DNA of 64,000 nt from Clostridia bacterium (GCA_017517865.1 JAFWYB010000025.1:1-64000), one strand, 5' to 3'; shown: positions 47,272 to 55,979, counted from the first letter of the stretch. The notes: generated by a model from the sequence alone, not told the origin. A program made the numbers and translations.

Positions 47272-47449
47272 ACCACACTAAAAATATAATATTAAAAAAC
47301 ACGGGAAGTGGGCATATTTTTACTCAGGTAAAAATGCTGACTTCTATTTCCTCATTTTTCGTGTGGTAATATATTTTTAGTGTGGTAGCTAATCGAGTCT
47401 GCATTTTTCGTGTGTGCTGATTTCGGTTGGCACACACTTTTTATTTTTT
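47272..47449 (+). ncRNA. Structured small RNA, copy A
   Basis: About 175 bases. A 16-bp perfect closing stem (47273-47288 with 47370-47385) encloses an apical hairpin with GAAGT/ACTTC and TTTTTAC/GTAAAAA pairs. A short single-stranded link follows, then a terminator (GTGTGTGC, 47410-47417, with GCACACAC, 47430-47437, and a T run). Copy B at 62079-62249 has the same promoter spacing, stem order and terminator. The gene downstream has its own promoter, so this appears to be a free-standing RNA. I do not recognise the family. Confidence 0.7.
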
Positions 47450-47490
47450 AAAGGAGGTTGTTAAAATTATCTGAATATTTCAGCCCTGTA

Positions 47491-47519
47491 TTGACTTTTC
47501 TTGCACGCAGTGGTAAATT
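47491..47519 (+). promoter_or_regulatory. Promoter of the FN3-repeat protein
   Basis: TTGACT (47491-47496), a 17-base spacer and TAAATT (47514-47519), 43 bases before the start codon. Confidence 0.65.
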
Positions 47520-47561
47520 AAAACTGTAATGAATTATTACAAATTATTAAGGAGGATTTTT

Positions 47562-49442
47562 ATGAAAAAATTATTATCATCAATCGCCCTTGTTCTTTCG
47601 GTGCTGATGATTTTTGCTTTCAGCACTTCAGCTGAAGAAGCAACCGTTCAGTTCGATTTCAACGACGGAGTTACAGAAACACTCACAATCGGAGCAAACG
47701 AAACCAATTCGGTGCCCGTTATTACAAACAAAGAGGTTGGCGGCGTTGTTTACGATTTCGTCGGCTGGCTCGGCAGTGACGGCAACTATTACACCGCAGA
47801 TGAAATCTTTGCCGATTATTCCGACGGCATACCCTCAATTCTCAGCTACAAGGCAGTTTATACCGATGAAGTAACTGTTTGTGCACATTCATTCACAAAT
47901 TATGTTTCGGATAATAACGCTACATACACTGCCGACGGCACAAAAACTGCATACTGTGACCTTGAGTGCGGCGAAACAGATACAATCACCGACGAGGGTA
48001 CAATGCTTGTTCTCGGCAAGAGTGCCAAGGTTACAGCTTCTCAGTCAACAAGCGTTGTAAAGCTTACCTGGTCAGCAGTTGAGGGCGCAACAGGCTACGG
48101 CGTATATGCTGAAGTTGACGGTGAATGGGCAGAGGTAGCAGTTTTAAGCGGTACCACATACAGAGTTACAGAGCTTTCAGCAGGTCAGGTTTATAAATTC
48201 TGCATCAAGGCTTATGCAGCTGATGACGAAAACACCGTATTTGCTCCCGAGGGTGCCGAAATAACAACGGCAACAGAGCCCGCAGTTCCCGCAAAAATCT
48301 CTGCAACACAGTCAGAAAGCGTTATCAAGCTTTCATGGACAAAGAGCGAAGGCGCAACAGGCTACAGAGTATATCAGTACAGCGCAAGCAAGGGCAAGTA
48401 TGTTGTAAAGGCATCAGTAAAGACCACAAGCTACAGAGTTACAGGCCTTGCAGCCGGAGCGGCACATAAATTCAAAATCAAGCCTTATGTAAAGCTCAGT
48501 GACGGCGCAGTTATCTGGGGTGAGGCTTCAGGCGTTTTCTATTCAGCAACAGAGCCTAAGGCAACAGCAAAAATTACCGCAACTCAGACAACAAGTGCAA
48601 TTACTCTTAAGTGGGCTGAGAGCAAGGGCGCAACAGGTTACAGAGTATATCAGTACAGCCCCAGCAAGGGCACTTATGTGCTTAAGACATCACTCAAGGG
48701 CACAACAACCTATAAGAGAACAGGTCTCAGCTCAGGTACAGCTTATAAATTCCAGATTACTCCCTATGTAAAGCTCAGCGACGGCACTGTTATTTTCGGT
48801 GCGGCAAAGGCAATCAGCACAGCAACAGAACCAAAGACTCCCAAATCAGCTACGGCTGCTCCCTTCTCAACTGCTGCTTATCTTTCATGGAAGGCAAACG
48901 GCGCAGCAACAGGCTACAGAGTATATAAATATAGCACAAGCAAGGCAAAGTTTGTAAAGATTGCTACCGTAAAGGATACCTATTATTTTGAAGAGGGACT
49001 TAAGGCAGGAACAACATACAAATTCAGAATTGAGCCTTATGTAAAGCTCAGCAACGGTACTGTAATTGCTGGTACACCCACAACAACAATCACAGTAAAA
49101 ACCGATAAGACCTACGCTTATTATTCAGACATTCCAAAGTTTGTAGATGTAGGTAAATACTTTGGTGTTAAGTGCCTTGAAAAAGAAACCGATTACGAAG
49201 ACGGACTTAAGCTTATCACTTATTGTTACAGCCTTGAGGATATTGCTGAAGCAATCGAAGATAACGGCAAGAGCCTTGATGCCGTAATATACGAAAGCAA
49301 GAATTACGGATATATGGACGGTTACAGTGAAAGCGGTGCAGAATTCATTTATTATTACTATCCCTCCAAGGAAGTTATAGTAATGTTAGGTTACTTTGCT
49401 TCAGAGGGCATTCTCACCGTAACCTCAATTACACAAGCATAA
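47562..49442 (+). CDS. Secreted protein with four FN3-like repeats
   Basis: 626 residues from the ATG at 47562 (AAGGAGG upstream). A signal peptide (MKKLLSSIALVLSVLMIFAF, cleavage near TSA) is followed by a beta-rich domain (about 28-110) with VGWLGSDGNYYTADE, like listeria-type Mucin/InlB B-repeat sequences. Four tandem fibronectin III-like units (about 160-530) share the pattern LxWxxxxGATGYRVY...Y...GLxxGTxYKFxIxPY. A unique C-terminal domain of about 100 residues is rich in Tyr. No wall-sorting motif is present. Probably binds cell-surface or dietary polymers; not an enzyme as far as I can see. Confidence 0.8.
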   Translation: MKKLLSSIALVLSVLMIFAFSTSAEEATVQFDFNDGVTETLTIGANETNSVPVITNKEVGGVVYDFVGWLGSDGNYYTADEIFADYSDGIPSILSYKAVYTDEVTVCAHSFTNYVSDNNATYTADGTKTAYCDLECGETDTITDEGTMLVLGKSAKVTASQSTSVVKLTWSAVEGATGYGVYAEVDGEWAEVAVLSGTTYRVTELSAGQVYKFCIKAYAADDENTVFAPEGAEITTATEPAVPAKISATQSESVIKLSWTKSEGATGYRVYQYSASKGKYVVKASVKTTSYRVTGLAAGAAHKFKIKPYVKLSDGAVIWGEASGVFYSATEPKATAKITATQTTSAITLKWAESKGATGYRVYQYSPSKGTYVLKTSLKGTTTYKRTGLSSGTAYKFQITPYVKLSDGTVIFGAAKAISTATEPKTPKSATAAPFSTAAYLSWKANGAATGYRVYKYSTSKAKFVKIATVKDTYYFEEGLKAGTTYKFRIEPYVKLSNGTVIAGTPTTTITVKTDKTYAYYSDIPKFVDVGKYFGVKCLEKETDYEDGLKLITYCYSLEDIAEAIEDNGKSLDAVIYESKNYGYMDGYSESGAEFIYYYYPSKEVIVMLGYFASEGILTVTSITQA

Positions 49443-49456
49443 TAAATTAATAAAAA

Positions 49457-49490
49457 AACAAGACCCCATAGCGGGTCTTGTTTTTTTTAT
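49457..49490 (+). terminator. Terminator of the FN3-repeat gene
   Basis: AACAAGACCC (49457-49466) pairs with GGGTCTTGTT (49473-49482), followed by a long T run. Confidence 0.92.
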
Positions 49491-49650
49491 ATCATTACAG
49501 TATTTGTCATTTTATACAAAAATTTTTTTATGAAAAATAATAATATTCAACACTGAAATATTGATTTCTTTCTTTCATAGTGATAAAATATGAAAGTATT
49601 AGTATCGAGTTACTCGGAATTGATAACATTACTATTAAGGGGTAATAAAT

Positions 49651-50844
49651 ATGCAAAGAAGAACAGGTACAATTTCAAGAGGTATCCGTTGTCCTATCAT
49701 CCGTGAGGGCGACGACCTTGCAAAGATTGTTTGCGACAGTGTTGTTGAGGCTGCAGAATGTGACGGCTTTGAGCTCAGAGATAAGGACGTTGTTGCAGTA
49801 ACGGAATCAATCCTTGCAAGAAGTCAGGGCAACTATGCTTCTGTTGATGCAATCGCAAAGGATGTTAAAGCAAAGCTTGGCGGAGATACAGTTGGTGTTA
49901 TTTTCCCCATTCTTTCAAGAAACCGTTTTGCTATATGCCTTAAGGGTATTGCTATGGGCTGTAAGAAGATCGTTCTTATGCTCAGCTATCCCAGCGACGA
50001 GGTAGGTAATCATCTTCTCACTTATGACCAGCTCGATGAAGCAGGTGTAAATCCTTACAGCGATGTTCTTTCACTTGCAAAATACCGCGAGCTTTTCGGC
50101 GAAAACAAGCACGAGTTCACAGGCGTTGACTATGTTGACTACTATTCACAGATTATCACCGAAGCAGGTGCAGAGTGTGAGGTTGTTTTTGCTAACCAGG
50201 CAAAGGCAATTCTTGATTATACAGACTGCGTTCTCACATGTGATATTCACACAAGAGCACGCACAAAGCGTCTCCTCAAGGCAGCAGGTGCCAAGGTTGT
50301 CTGCGGTATGGACGATATTCTCACAGCGTCTGTTGACGGAAGCGGCTTTAATGCAGATTTCGGCCTTCTCGGCTCAAACAAGTCAACAGAGGATATGATC
50401 AAGCTTTTCCCCAAGGATTGTAATGAGTTTGTAAATAAGGCACAGCAGTACCTTATTGAAAAAACAGGTAAGCATATTGAGGTTATGGTTTACGGTGACG
50501 GTGCTTTCAAGGATCCTCAGGGTAAAATATGGGAGCTTGCAGACCCCTGCGTTTCACCGGGCTATACTGCAGGCCTTGAGGGTACTCCCAACGAGCTCAA
50601 GCTCAAGTACCTTGCTGATAACGATTTCAAAGACCTTTCGGGCGATGAGCTCAAGAAGGCTATCAGCGAAAGAATCAAGGAAAAGGGCGAGGAAAGCCTT
50701 GTAGGAAATATGGCTTCTCAGGGTACAACTCCCAGAAAGTTTACAGACCTTATCGGCTCACTCTGCGACCTTACAAGCGGCTCAGGCGACAAGGGTACAC
50801 CCGTTGTTCTTGTTCAGGGCTATTTCGATAATTACACAAACTGA
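49651..50844 (+). CDS. Coenzyme F420-0:L-glutamate ligase-like protein
   Basis: A 397-residue homologue of the CofE/FbiB ligase family: RGIRCPIIREGDDL at the N-terminus, VVAVTESILARSQGNY, and GSNKSTEDMIKLFPKD. CofE adds glutamate through a gamma-linkage to F420-0, but this lineage is not known to make F420 and no other F420 genes are present. Some bacterial homologues add glutamates to folate (the chlamydial case), so a gamma-glutamyl ligase with another acceptor is a reasonable reading. AAGGGG precedes the ATG. It stands upstream of guaA with a separate ribosome site; they may share a transcript. Confidence 0.75.
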   Translation: MQRRTGTISRGIRCPIIREGDDLAKIVCDSVVEAAECDGFELRDKDVVAVTESILARSQGNYASVDAIAKDVKAKLGGDTVGVIFPILSRNRFAICLKGIAMGCKKIVLMLSYPSDEVGNHLLTYDQLDEAGVNPYSDVLSLAKYRELFGENKHEFTGVDYVDYYSQIITEAGAECEVVFANQAKAILDYTDCVLTCDIHTRARTKRLLKAAGAKVVCGMDDILTASVDGSGFNADFGLLGSNKSTEDMIKLFPKDCNEFVNKAQQYLIEKTGKHIEVMVYGDGAFKDPQGKIWELADPCVSPGYTAGLEGTPNELKLKYLADNDFKDLSGDELKKAISERIKEKGEESLVGNMASQGTTPRKFTDLIGSLCDLTSGSGDKGTPVVLVQGYFDNYTN

Positions 50845-50919
50845 TTTTAATTAGGGCAACCTGTCGGTTGCCCTATTGGTATAGTTAATTTTTAATAATA
50901 TATATCGGGAGGAATTAAT

Positions 50920-51921
50920 ATGGATTCAAACAAAAGACCTGACACAATGGCTCGTATTACCACAAAAGAGCTTGCCGACGAATTTATTGCCGAGCAGGTT
51001 AAGGCAGTGCGTGAGCAGGTAGGCGACAAGAAGGTGCTTCTTGCACTTTCCGGCGGTGTTGACTCATCTGTTGTTGCAGCTCTTCTTATCAAGGCTATCG
51101 GAAAGCAGCTTGTTTGTGTACACGTAAACCATGGCCTTATGCGCAAAAATGAAAGCGAAAACGTAATAGAGGTTTTCAGAAACGGACTTGACGCTAATCT
51201 TATTTATGTAGATGCAACCGACCGTTTCCTTGATCTTCTTAAAGACGTAAGCGAGCCCGAAAAGAAGCGTAAAATTATCGGTGCAGAGTTTATCAATGTT
51301 TTTGCAGATGAAGCAAGAAAGCTTGACGGCATTTCATTCCTTGCACAGGGCACAATCTATCCCGATATTCTCGAAAGCGTTAAGCAGGCAGAGGGCAAGA
51401 AGGCAGTTAAGTCACATCACAATGTAGGTGGCCTTCCCGAAGACCTTGAATTTGAGCTCGTAGAGCCCATCAAGCTTCTCTTCAAGGACGAGGTACGTGT
51501 TGTAGGTGAAGCACTCGGACTTCCCCACGCTATGGTTTACCGTCAGCCCTTCCCGGGCCCCGGCCTCGGTGTACGTTGCCTTGGTGCAATTACCCGTGAC
51601 AGACTTGAAGCACTCCGTGAGGCAGATGCAATTCTCCGTGAGGAATTCGACCTTAACGGCCTTGCAGAAAAGGTATGGCAGTACTTCGTTGTTGTTCCCG
51701 ATATGAAGAGCGTAGGCGTTAAAGATGACAGCCGCTATGAAGGCTGGCCCGCAATCATCAGAGCAGTTAACACAAAGGATGCCATGACAGCAACCATCGA
51801 AGAAATTCCTTACGCTGTACTCCACAAGATTACAGCCCGCATCACAAGCGAAGTAAACGGCATCAACCGTGTCCTCTTCGACCTCACCCCGAAGCCGACA
51901 GGAACGATAGAGTGGGAATAA
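50920..51921 (+). CDS. guaA: GMP synthase, ATP-pyrophosphatase subunit
   Basis: 333 residues covering only the synthetase half of GuaA: P-loop LSGGVDSSVVAALL (about 43-56), GTIYPDILES, the KSHHNVGGLPEDL loop and the dimerisation domain ending KPTGTIEWE. The N-terminal glutamine amidotransferase domain of the usual 510-residue enzyme is absent. The ATG has GGGAGG directly upstream, so the frame is not a truncation artefact. The enzyme must use a separate glutaminase subunit (GuaA-A type), not in this window, or free ammonia. The 3' end of guaA is a frequent integration site, and a mobile element begins just beyond. Confidence 0.92.
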   Translation: MDSNKRPDTMARITTKELADEFIAEQVKAVREQVGDKKVLLALSGGVDSSVVAALLIKAIGKQLVCVHVNHGLMRKNESENVIEVFRNGLDANLIYVDATDRFLDLLKDVSEPEKKRKIIGAEFINVFADEARKLDGISFLAQGTIYPDILESVKQAEGKKAVKSHHNVGGLPEDLEFELVEPIKLLFKDEVRVVGEALGLPHAMVYRQPFPGPGLGVRCLGAITRDRLEALREADAILREEFDLNGLAEKVWQYFVVVPDMKSVGVKDDSRYEGWPAIIRAVNTKDAMTATIEEIPYAVLHKITARITSEVNGINRVLFDLTPKPTGTIEWE

Positions 51922-51931
51922 AATTAAAAAT

Positions 51932-51975
51932 ACCCGAAAGCCTTGTAAAATCTAGGTTTTCGGGTTAATTTTTTT
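51932..51975 (+). terminator. guaA terminator
   Basis: ACCCGAAAxCC (51932-51942) pairs with GGxTTTCGGGT (51955-51965), followed by TTTTTTT. It lies directly before the integrase arm-site repeats, so it may be on either side of the element boundary. Confidence 0.88.
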
Positions 51976-51979
51976 GCTT

Positions 51980-52014
51980 TTGAGTACAATTTGAGTTCAA
52001 AAAATTGAGTATAA
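51980..52014 (+). repeat. Integrase arm-type direct repeats
   Basis: TTGAGTACAA (51980-51989), TTGAGTTCAA (51991-52000) and TTGAGTATAA (52005-52014) are three direct repeats. Such repeats mark the end of elements moved by tyrosine integrases with an arm-binding N-terminal domain. Confidence 0.6.
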
Positions 52015-52041
52015 CAATTCAAGCAGGGGAGAGTGCTTGAT

Positions 52042-52632
52042 TTATTTAGGTATTGCACCTGAACGTTGAAGTTCCATCTCAATGGCTTCAATGTAATCTT
52101 TCATTTCATTCATAACATCAAGAATAGATTGCTCATTTGTGTCGCCGTATTTAGCGGCACTTTTTTCATATCCATAGGTAATTTTCTCCCACTTTAATAT
52201 GTCTTTGAAAACGTCATCAGACTTTAACATAAAAGCAAGACTTTGTGCATTTGAATCTGTGCCGTTCACTTTGGCATTAAAAAACTGCGAAACAAAAGGA
52301 TTTATCTCGAATGTAACTGTTTCGGGAATAAGTCCGTCATCCTCACCGCGTTCACCTTTAATAACAAGAAGATTGGTTTTAATGAGCATAAGGAGAAGTC
52401 CCATAAAATCGCCTTTAGTTTCAAGACGGATATTATTATCTATTCCTGATATTGCAAAAGAACTTACACCGAGAGCATCAGCAATCTTTTCAATTTGCTG
52501 CGCTTGCGGTGTCATTTTATTTGTCTCATATTTTCTTATTGATACAGGGTGTATACCGCTAAGGTCAGCAAGCTCTCCTTGAGTTATACCCATACGTGTT
52601 CTTAAATATCTAATCTTATCGCCTATTGTCAT
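52042..52632 (-). CDS. XRE-family repressor of the mobile element
   Basis: 196 residues. N-terminal Cro/CI helix-turn-helix (IRYLRTRMGITQGELADLSGIHPVSIRKYETN), then a C-terminal region of about 120 residues that I do not recognise. It is divergent from the excisionase/integrase genes, and both promoters carry similar palindromes built on GTAG/CTAC, so it most likely represses excision. A purine-rich site precedes the ATG. Confidence 0.85.
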   Translation of the reverse strand: MTIGDKIRYLRTRMGITQGELADLSGIHPVSIRKYETNKMTPQAQQIEKIADALGVSSFAISGIDNNIRLETKGDFMGLLLMLIKTNLLVIKGERGEDDGLIPETVTFEINPFVSQFFNAKVNGTDSNAQSLAFMLKSDDVFKDILKWEKITYGYEKSAAKYGDTNEQSILDVMNEMKDYIEAIEMELQRSGAIPK

Positions 52633-52650
52633 AGCACACTTCCTTTCTTT

Positions 52651-52666
52651 GTAGTCAGGTCACTAC
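52651..52666. promoter_or_regulatory. Operator near the repressor gene
   Basis: GTAGT-N6-ACTAC is a 5-bp inverted repeat 19 bases before the repressor start, similar to the TGTAGC-N6-GCTACA site on the other side; likely autoregulatory. Confidence 0.55.
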
Positions 52667-52752
52667 TTATTATATATCAAAGAAAGTCAAAAGTCTATAC
52701 TTTTGATTAAAATCGTTGAATATGAACTAAATGTAAACAATAAAATCACCTC

Positions 52753-52805
52753 TTGACAAAATGTAGCGATATCGCTATAATAGTAAATGTAGCGAGTAGG
52801 CTACA
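52753..52805 (+). promoter_or_regulatory. Excision/integration promoter with two operators
   Basis: TTGACA (52753-52758), a 17-base spacer and TATAAT (52776-52781). The perfect 14-bp palindrome TAGCGATATCGCTA (52764-52777) fills the spacer, and TGTAGC-N6-GCTACA (52788-52805) lies over the start. Occupation of either by the divergent XRE protein would block the promoter. Confidence 0.8.
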
Positions 52806-52828
52806 AGATATATAAAGGAGGTGAACCA

Positions 52829-53017
52829 ATGACAACAGAAAAGAAAATCTATATTACAGCACCTGAAATGGCAGAAATGCTAGGTGTATCCCTCGGACAC
52901 GCTTATAAGATTATAAGAAGTCTGAATCAGGAACTAAAAAAAGATGGCTACATTGTGATTGCCGGTAAAGTTCCAAAGGGTTATTTTGAAAAGCGCTGGT
53001 TTGGTTACAGTGCGTAA
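52829..53017 (+). CDS. xis: Excisionase-like winged-helix protein
   Basis: 62 residues with a MerR/excisionase-type helix-turn-helix (ITAPEMAEMLGVSLGHAYKIIRSLN) and a short wing. AAGGAGGTGA precedes the ATG. It sits 12 bases upstream of the integrase, the usual place for the directionality factor that favours excision. Confidence 0.85.
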   Translation: MTTEKKIYITAPEMAEMLGVSLGHAYKIIRSLNQELKKDGYIVIAGKVPKGYFEKRWFGYSA

Positions 53018-53029
53018 GGAGGTAAAAAC

Positions 53030-54094
53030 ATGAAAGCCCAAAAAGATGTAAAGACAGGAAAGTGGCTCATTCAATATAGATACACAGATTGGCAAGGAAT
53101 CAGAAGAAAATCTACCAAAAGGGGATTTGATACAAAGAGAGAAGCAGAAGAATGGCTAAGAAACTTTCTGCAATCGCAACAGGCGGATTTCAATATGAAG
53201 TTTGAGGATTTTCTCAGACTGTATTATGAAGATATGAAGCCGAGAATACGTGAGAACACAATGAATACAAAAAAGTATATTATCGACTTGAAAATACTAC
53301 CGTTCTTCGGCAAGAAGAGTGTTAATAAGATAACACCCGCCGATGTAAGAAAATGGCAGAATGAGCTGATATCGCAAGGATATTCTCAAACTTATCTCAG
53401 GACAATAAATAATCAGTTAACAGCAATATTCAACTTTGCCGTTAGATATTATGATTTGAAAAGTAATCCTTGCACGAAGGCCGGAAGCATGGGTAAAAAT
53501 TCAGCTGACGAAATGAAGTTCTGGACGAAGGAAGAGTTCTCAGAGTTTATTGATGGGATAATGGATAAACAGAAGTCATATGTTGCCTTTATGACTTTGT
53601 TTTGGACAGGTATGAGAGTAGGGGAGTTACTTGCTTTAACACCTGCAGATATTAACTTTGATGAACGAACAATAAGCATTTCAAAATCATATCAAAGGTT
53701 AGGCGGTAAAGATGTAGTGACTCCACCGAAAACACCTAAGAGTAACAGAGTTATTACAGTTCCTGATTTCCTGCTTGCAGATATAAAGGACTATATGAAT
53801 CGTATATTCTGCTTGGAAAGTACAGACAGGCTTTTCAATATGACAAAAAGCTTTCTCGAAAAGGAAATGCAGAGGGGCATAAAAAATAGTGGTGTGAAGC
53901 GTATCAGGATTCATGATATAAGACATTCGCATTGTGCTCTGCTCTTCGAAATGGGAATAACACCCTTGGAGGTTGCTGACCGATTAGGTCACGAAAGAGT
54001 AGAAACAACACTAAACACTTATGCTCACCTTTATCCAAATAAGCAAAGAACACTTTCAGATAAACTACAAAAACTATATCAGGAGGAATTTTAA
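53030..54094 (+). CDS. int: Tyrosine integrase
   Basis: 354 residues. An N-terminal AP2-like arm-binding domain (KTGKWLIQYRYTDWQGIRRKSTKRGF) is followed by a SAM-like core-binding domain and the catalytic domain with Arg in GMRVGELLAL, HDIRHSH, LGHERVETTLNTYAHLYP and the terminal Tyr nucleophile. GGAGG precedes the ATG. It recombines attP with the chromosomal attB; the repeats at 51980-52014 are the likely arm sites. Confidence 0.95.
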   Translation: MKAQKDVKTGKWLIQYRYTDWQGIRRKSTKRGFDTKREAEEWLRNFLQSQQADFNMKFEDFLRLYYEDMKPRIRENTMNTKKYIIDLKILPFFGKKSVNKITPADVRKWQNELISQGYSQTYLRTINNQLTAIFNFAVRYYDLKSNPCTKAGSMGKNSADEMKFWTKEEFSEFIDGIMDKQKSYVAFMTLFWTGMRVGELLALTPADINFDERTISISKSYQRLGGKDVVTPPKTPKSNRVITVPDFLLADIKDYMNRIFCLESTDRLFNMTKSFLEKEMQRGIKNSGVKRIRIHDIRHSHCALLFEMGITPLEVADRLGHERVETTLNTYAHLYPNKQRTLSDKLQKLYQEEF

Positions 54095-54096
54095 AA

Positions 54097-54483
54097 ATGG
54101 CCGGAAAAGACGAGAAAAGGGTAAGAAGTAAAACAATAAGCTTTTATGTTACACCTGAAGAAAACCAACAGATTCAAGCGAGAATTAAAATCGCAGGTAT
54201 GCCTAAGGGAGAATATTTTATCGAGTCATTGCTGCATCAAAAGATATGTATCTCCGTAGGCAAATATCAGAGTGACAGGTTGAGTTTGGAAATGAAAAAG
54301 TTGAGACGTGCACTTGAAAATACAAATGATATTGAGTCGTTAAAAGATGTATTAGATGAGTGCAAAGCATTGCTTGAACAGCTTAAAAGTGTAACCGATA
54401 ATAACTCAAACCTGTCGGCTGATATCTTTAACAGTAACAGCAGAAGGGGGACAATCTGCAATTTGGCTCCGCCTGATGCGTGA
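54097..54483 (+). CDS. MobC-like relaxosome accessory protein
   Basis: A 128-residue protein with an N-terminal ribbon-helix-helix-like start (KTISFYVTPEENQQIQARIKIAGM) and helical remainder. It matches the pattern of plasmid mobilization accessory proteins found between integrase and relaxase. AGGAGG precedes the ATG, 2 bases after the integrase stop. Probably binds oriT with the relaxase. Confidence 0.7.
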   Translation: MAGKDEKRVRSKTISFYVTPEENQQIQARIKIAGMPKGEYFIESLLHQKICISVGKYQSDRLSLEMKKLRRALENTNDIESLKDVLDECKALLEQLKSVTDNNSNLSADIFNSNSRRGTICNLAPPDA

Positions 54484-54489
54484 TTCTGT

Positions 54490-54671
54490 GTGTCAACCGT
54501 GACAACTTATTTGCACTACCACAGAGGTCGTCACGGTCGTCACGGTTGACACGGAAAACTGCATATTGATGAAAATTAATATGTAGTTTTTGACCCCGTA
54601 AGGGCGCAATAGCATCTTTTGAATACTCAAGTAGTCATAAGTGCTTTTGCGTTACTCTTGACAAGAGTAAC
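54490..54671 (+). other. oriT: Candidate origin of transfer
   Basis: The gap between the MobC-like gene and the relaxase holds three inverted repeats: a perfect 14-bp one (54490-54503 with 54539-54552, plus a tandem GTCGTCACG repeat), CATATT/AATATG near 54562-54590, and GTTACTCTT (54651-54659) with AAGAGTAAC (54663-54671). Position and structure fit an oriT; the last hairpin, followed by AGAACTATTTATAAGG, is the most likely nick region. Confidence 0.55.
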
Positions 54672-54745
54672 AGAACTATTTATAAGGTTTGTAGATTATA
54701 AAAGACGAAAGGCAAGGTGGTTCTATAAGAAGAACGATAAGCGTA

Positions 54746-55897
54746 ATGGTAGGCAAAGGCTCGGTCAATCACAACAGCAGAGAGTTCAATGCCAAGAACA
54801 CTGACCCGCAAAGAACTCATCTGAATACCGAGTACTGCAATATAGATATAAAAGAAGTGTATCATTACTTGTTTGATTATGCACTTGAAACATATAACGA
54901 AAAACAAAAACGAGCCGACAGAAGAATCGAAAACTACTACGAGAAAATCAGAACAGGCAGACAGGAAAAACTTTTTCACGAAATCATAATTCAAATTGGT
55001 AACTGCGATGACACAAATGCAAAAACTCCCGAGGGTGAGCTTGCAGAAAGAATACTCGACGAGTACTACCGTGAGTTTCAGAAACGAAATCCCTACTTGT
55101 ATGTTTTCTCTGCACACCTTCACATGGACGAAGCAACGCCGCATCTGCACATTGACTTTGTACCGTTCACTACTGAAAGCAAGCGCGGACTTGATACAAG
55201 AGTGTCACTCAAGCAAGCTCTCGCTAACCAAGGCTTTATCGGAAAGTCACGACAAGAAACTGAATGGAAGCTTTGGGTACAGTCAGAGAAAGAAGCTCTG
55301 TCAAAAGTTATGGAGCATCACGGTGTTCATTGGGAGCAGAAGGGGACACACGAAAAGCATTTGTCAGTTTACGATTACGAAAAGAAAATGCGCAAGCAAG
55401 AGGTTGAACAATTAGCACAACAGACTGAGGAACTTAATGTCAAGGTTGAGGAGTTGACAGCAAAGTATGAAATGCTTGCAAAGTACGAAACAGACATTGA
55501 CGGACTGACAGAAGATTTTTATGAGCAGGATGAATTCAAATTGCCCGACCCTCCGCCACTGATGACTGCTAAAACTTACAAGACAAAATTCATTGAGCCC
55601 CTTTTTAATAAGCTGATTGGTCTTGTGAAAGAATTGGCAAAGCAGTGTATGGAGCTTCAATCCCGAGTGTTCGGCTTGAAGATAGGAGCAGGACTTGATA
55701 AAAGAAAAGTTAATGAATTGTATAAGGATAACGATTATCTACGCGAAGAAAATCAGGAGCTTGTCGGAGATGTACTGAAGTTCAGACTTCTTAGAAAAGT
55801 TTTCGGTGATGAAGAGGTTGACAAACTCGTTGATAAAGCGACGGAGCTTGAAAGAGAAAGCCGTAGGGCTCGTAATCGTGGCGGTTGGGAACGATAA
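54746..55897 (+). CDS. mob: Mob/Pre-family relaxase
   Basis: A 383-residue protein of the plasmid recombination (MobV/Pre) family. The N-terminal motif NHNSREFNAKNTDPQRT is the motif I Arg/Asn region, and HLHMDEATPHLHIDFVPF is the metal-binding histidine motif. The C-terminal third is helical coiled coil. It nicks oriT and pilots DNA using a helper conjugative system. A weak purine-rich stretch precedes the ATG. Confidence 0.9.
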   Translation: MVGKGSVNHNSREFNAKNTDPQRTHLNTEYCNIDIKEVYHYLFDYALETYNEKQKRADRRIENYYEKIRTGRQEKLFHEIIIQIGNCDDTNAKTPEGELAERILDEYYREFQKRNPYLYVFSAHLHMDEATPHLHIDFVPFTTESKRGLDTRVSLKQALANQGFIGKSRQETEWKLWVQSEKEALSKVMEHHGVHWEQKGTHEKHLSVYDYEKKMRKQEVEQLAQQTEELNVKVEELTAKYEMLAKYETDIDGLTEDFYEQDEFKLPDPPPLMTAKTYKTKFIEPLFNKLIGLVKELAKQCMELQSRVFGLKIGAGLDKRKVNELYKDNDYLREENQELVGDVLKFRLLRKVFGDEEVDKLVDKATELERESRRARNRGGWER

Positions 55898-55907
55898 AAT
55901 AAAAAGT

Positions 55908-55944
55908 ACGGAGCTGTTTTAAACGGCTTTTAGAACAGCTCCGT
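55908..55944 (-). terminator. Hairpin after the relaxase gene
   Basis: An 11-bp perfect stem, ACGGAGCTGTT (55908-55918) with AACAGCTCCGT (55934-55944). The T-rich tail lies on the minus-strand side, so it may stop antisense transcription and only weakly end the relaxase message. Confidence 0.55.
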
Positions 55945-55979
55945 AATATAAAAATTAAAAGAAAGACGAGGACAAAATT

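Noticed and set aside
47272..47449. 6S RNA as identity of the structured RNA
   Set aside because: The part inside the closing stem is only about 113 bases and lacks a clear central open bubble; the paired-end layout alone is not enough.
47459..47530. Short frame after AAAGGAGG at 47450
   Set aside because: The possible TTG start abuts the Shine-Dalgarno with no spacing, and the frame overlaps a good promoter.
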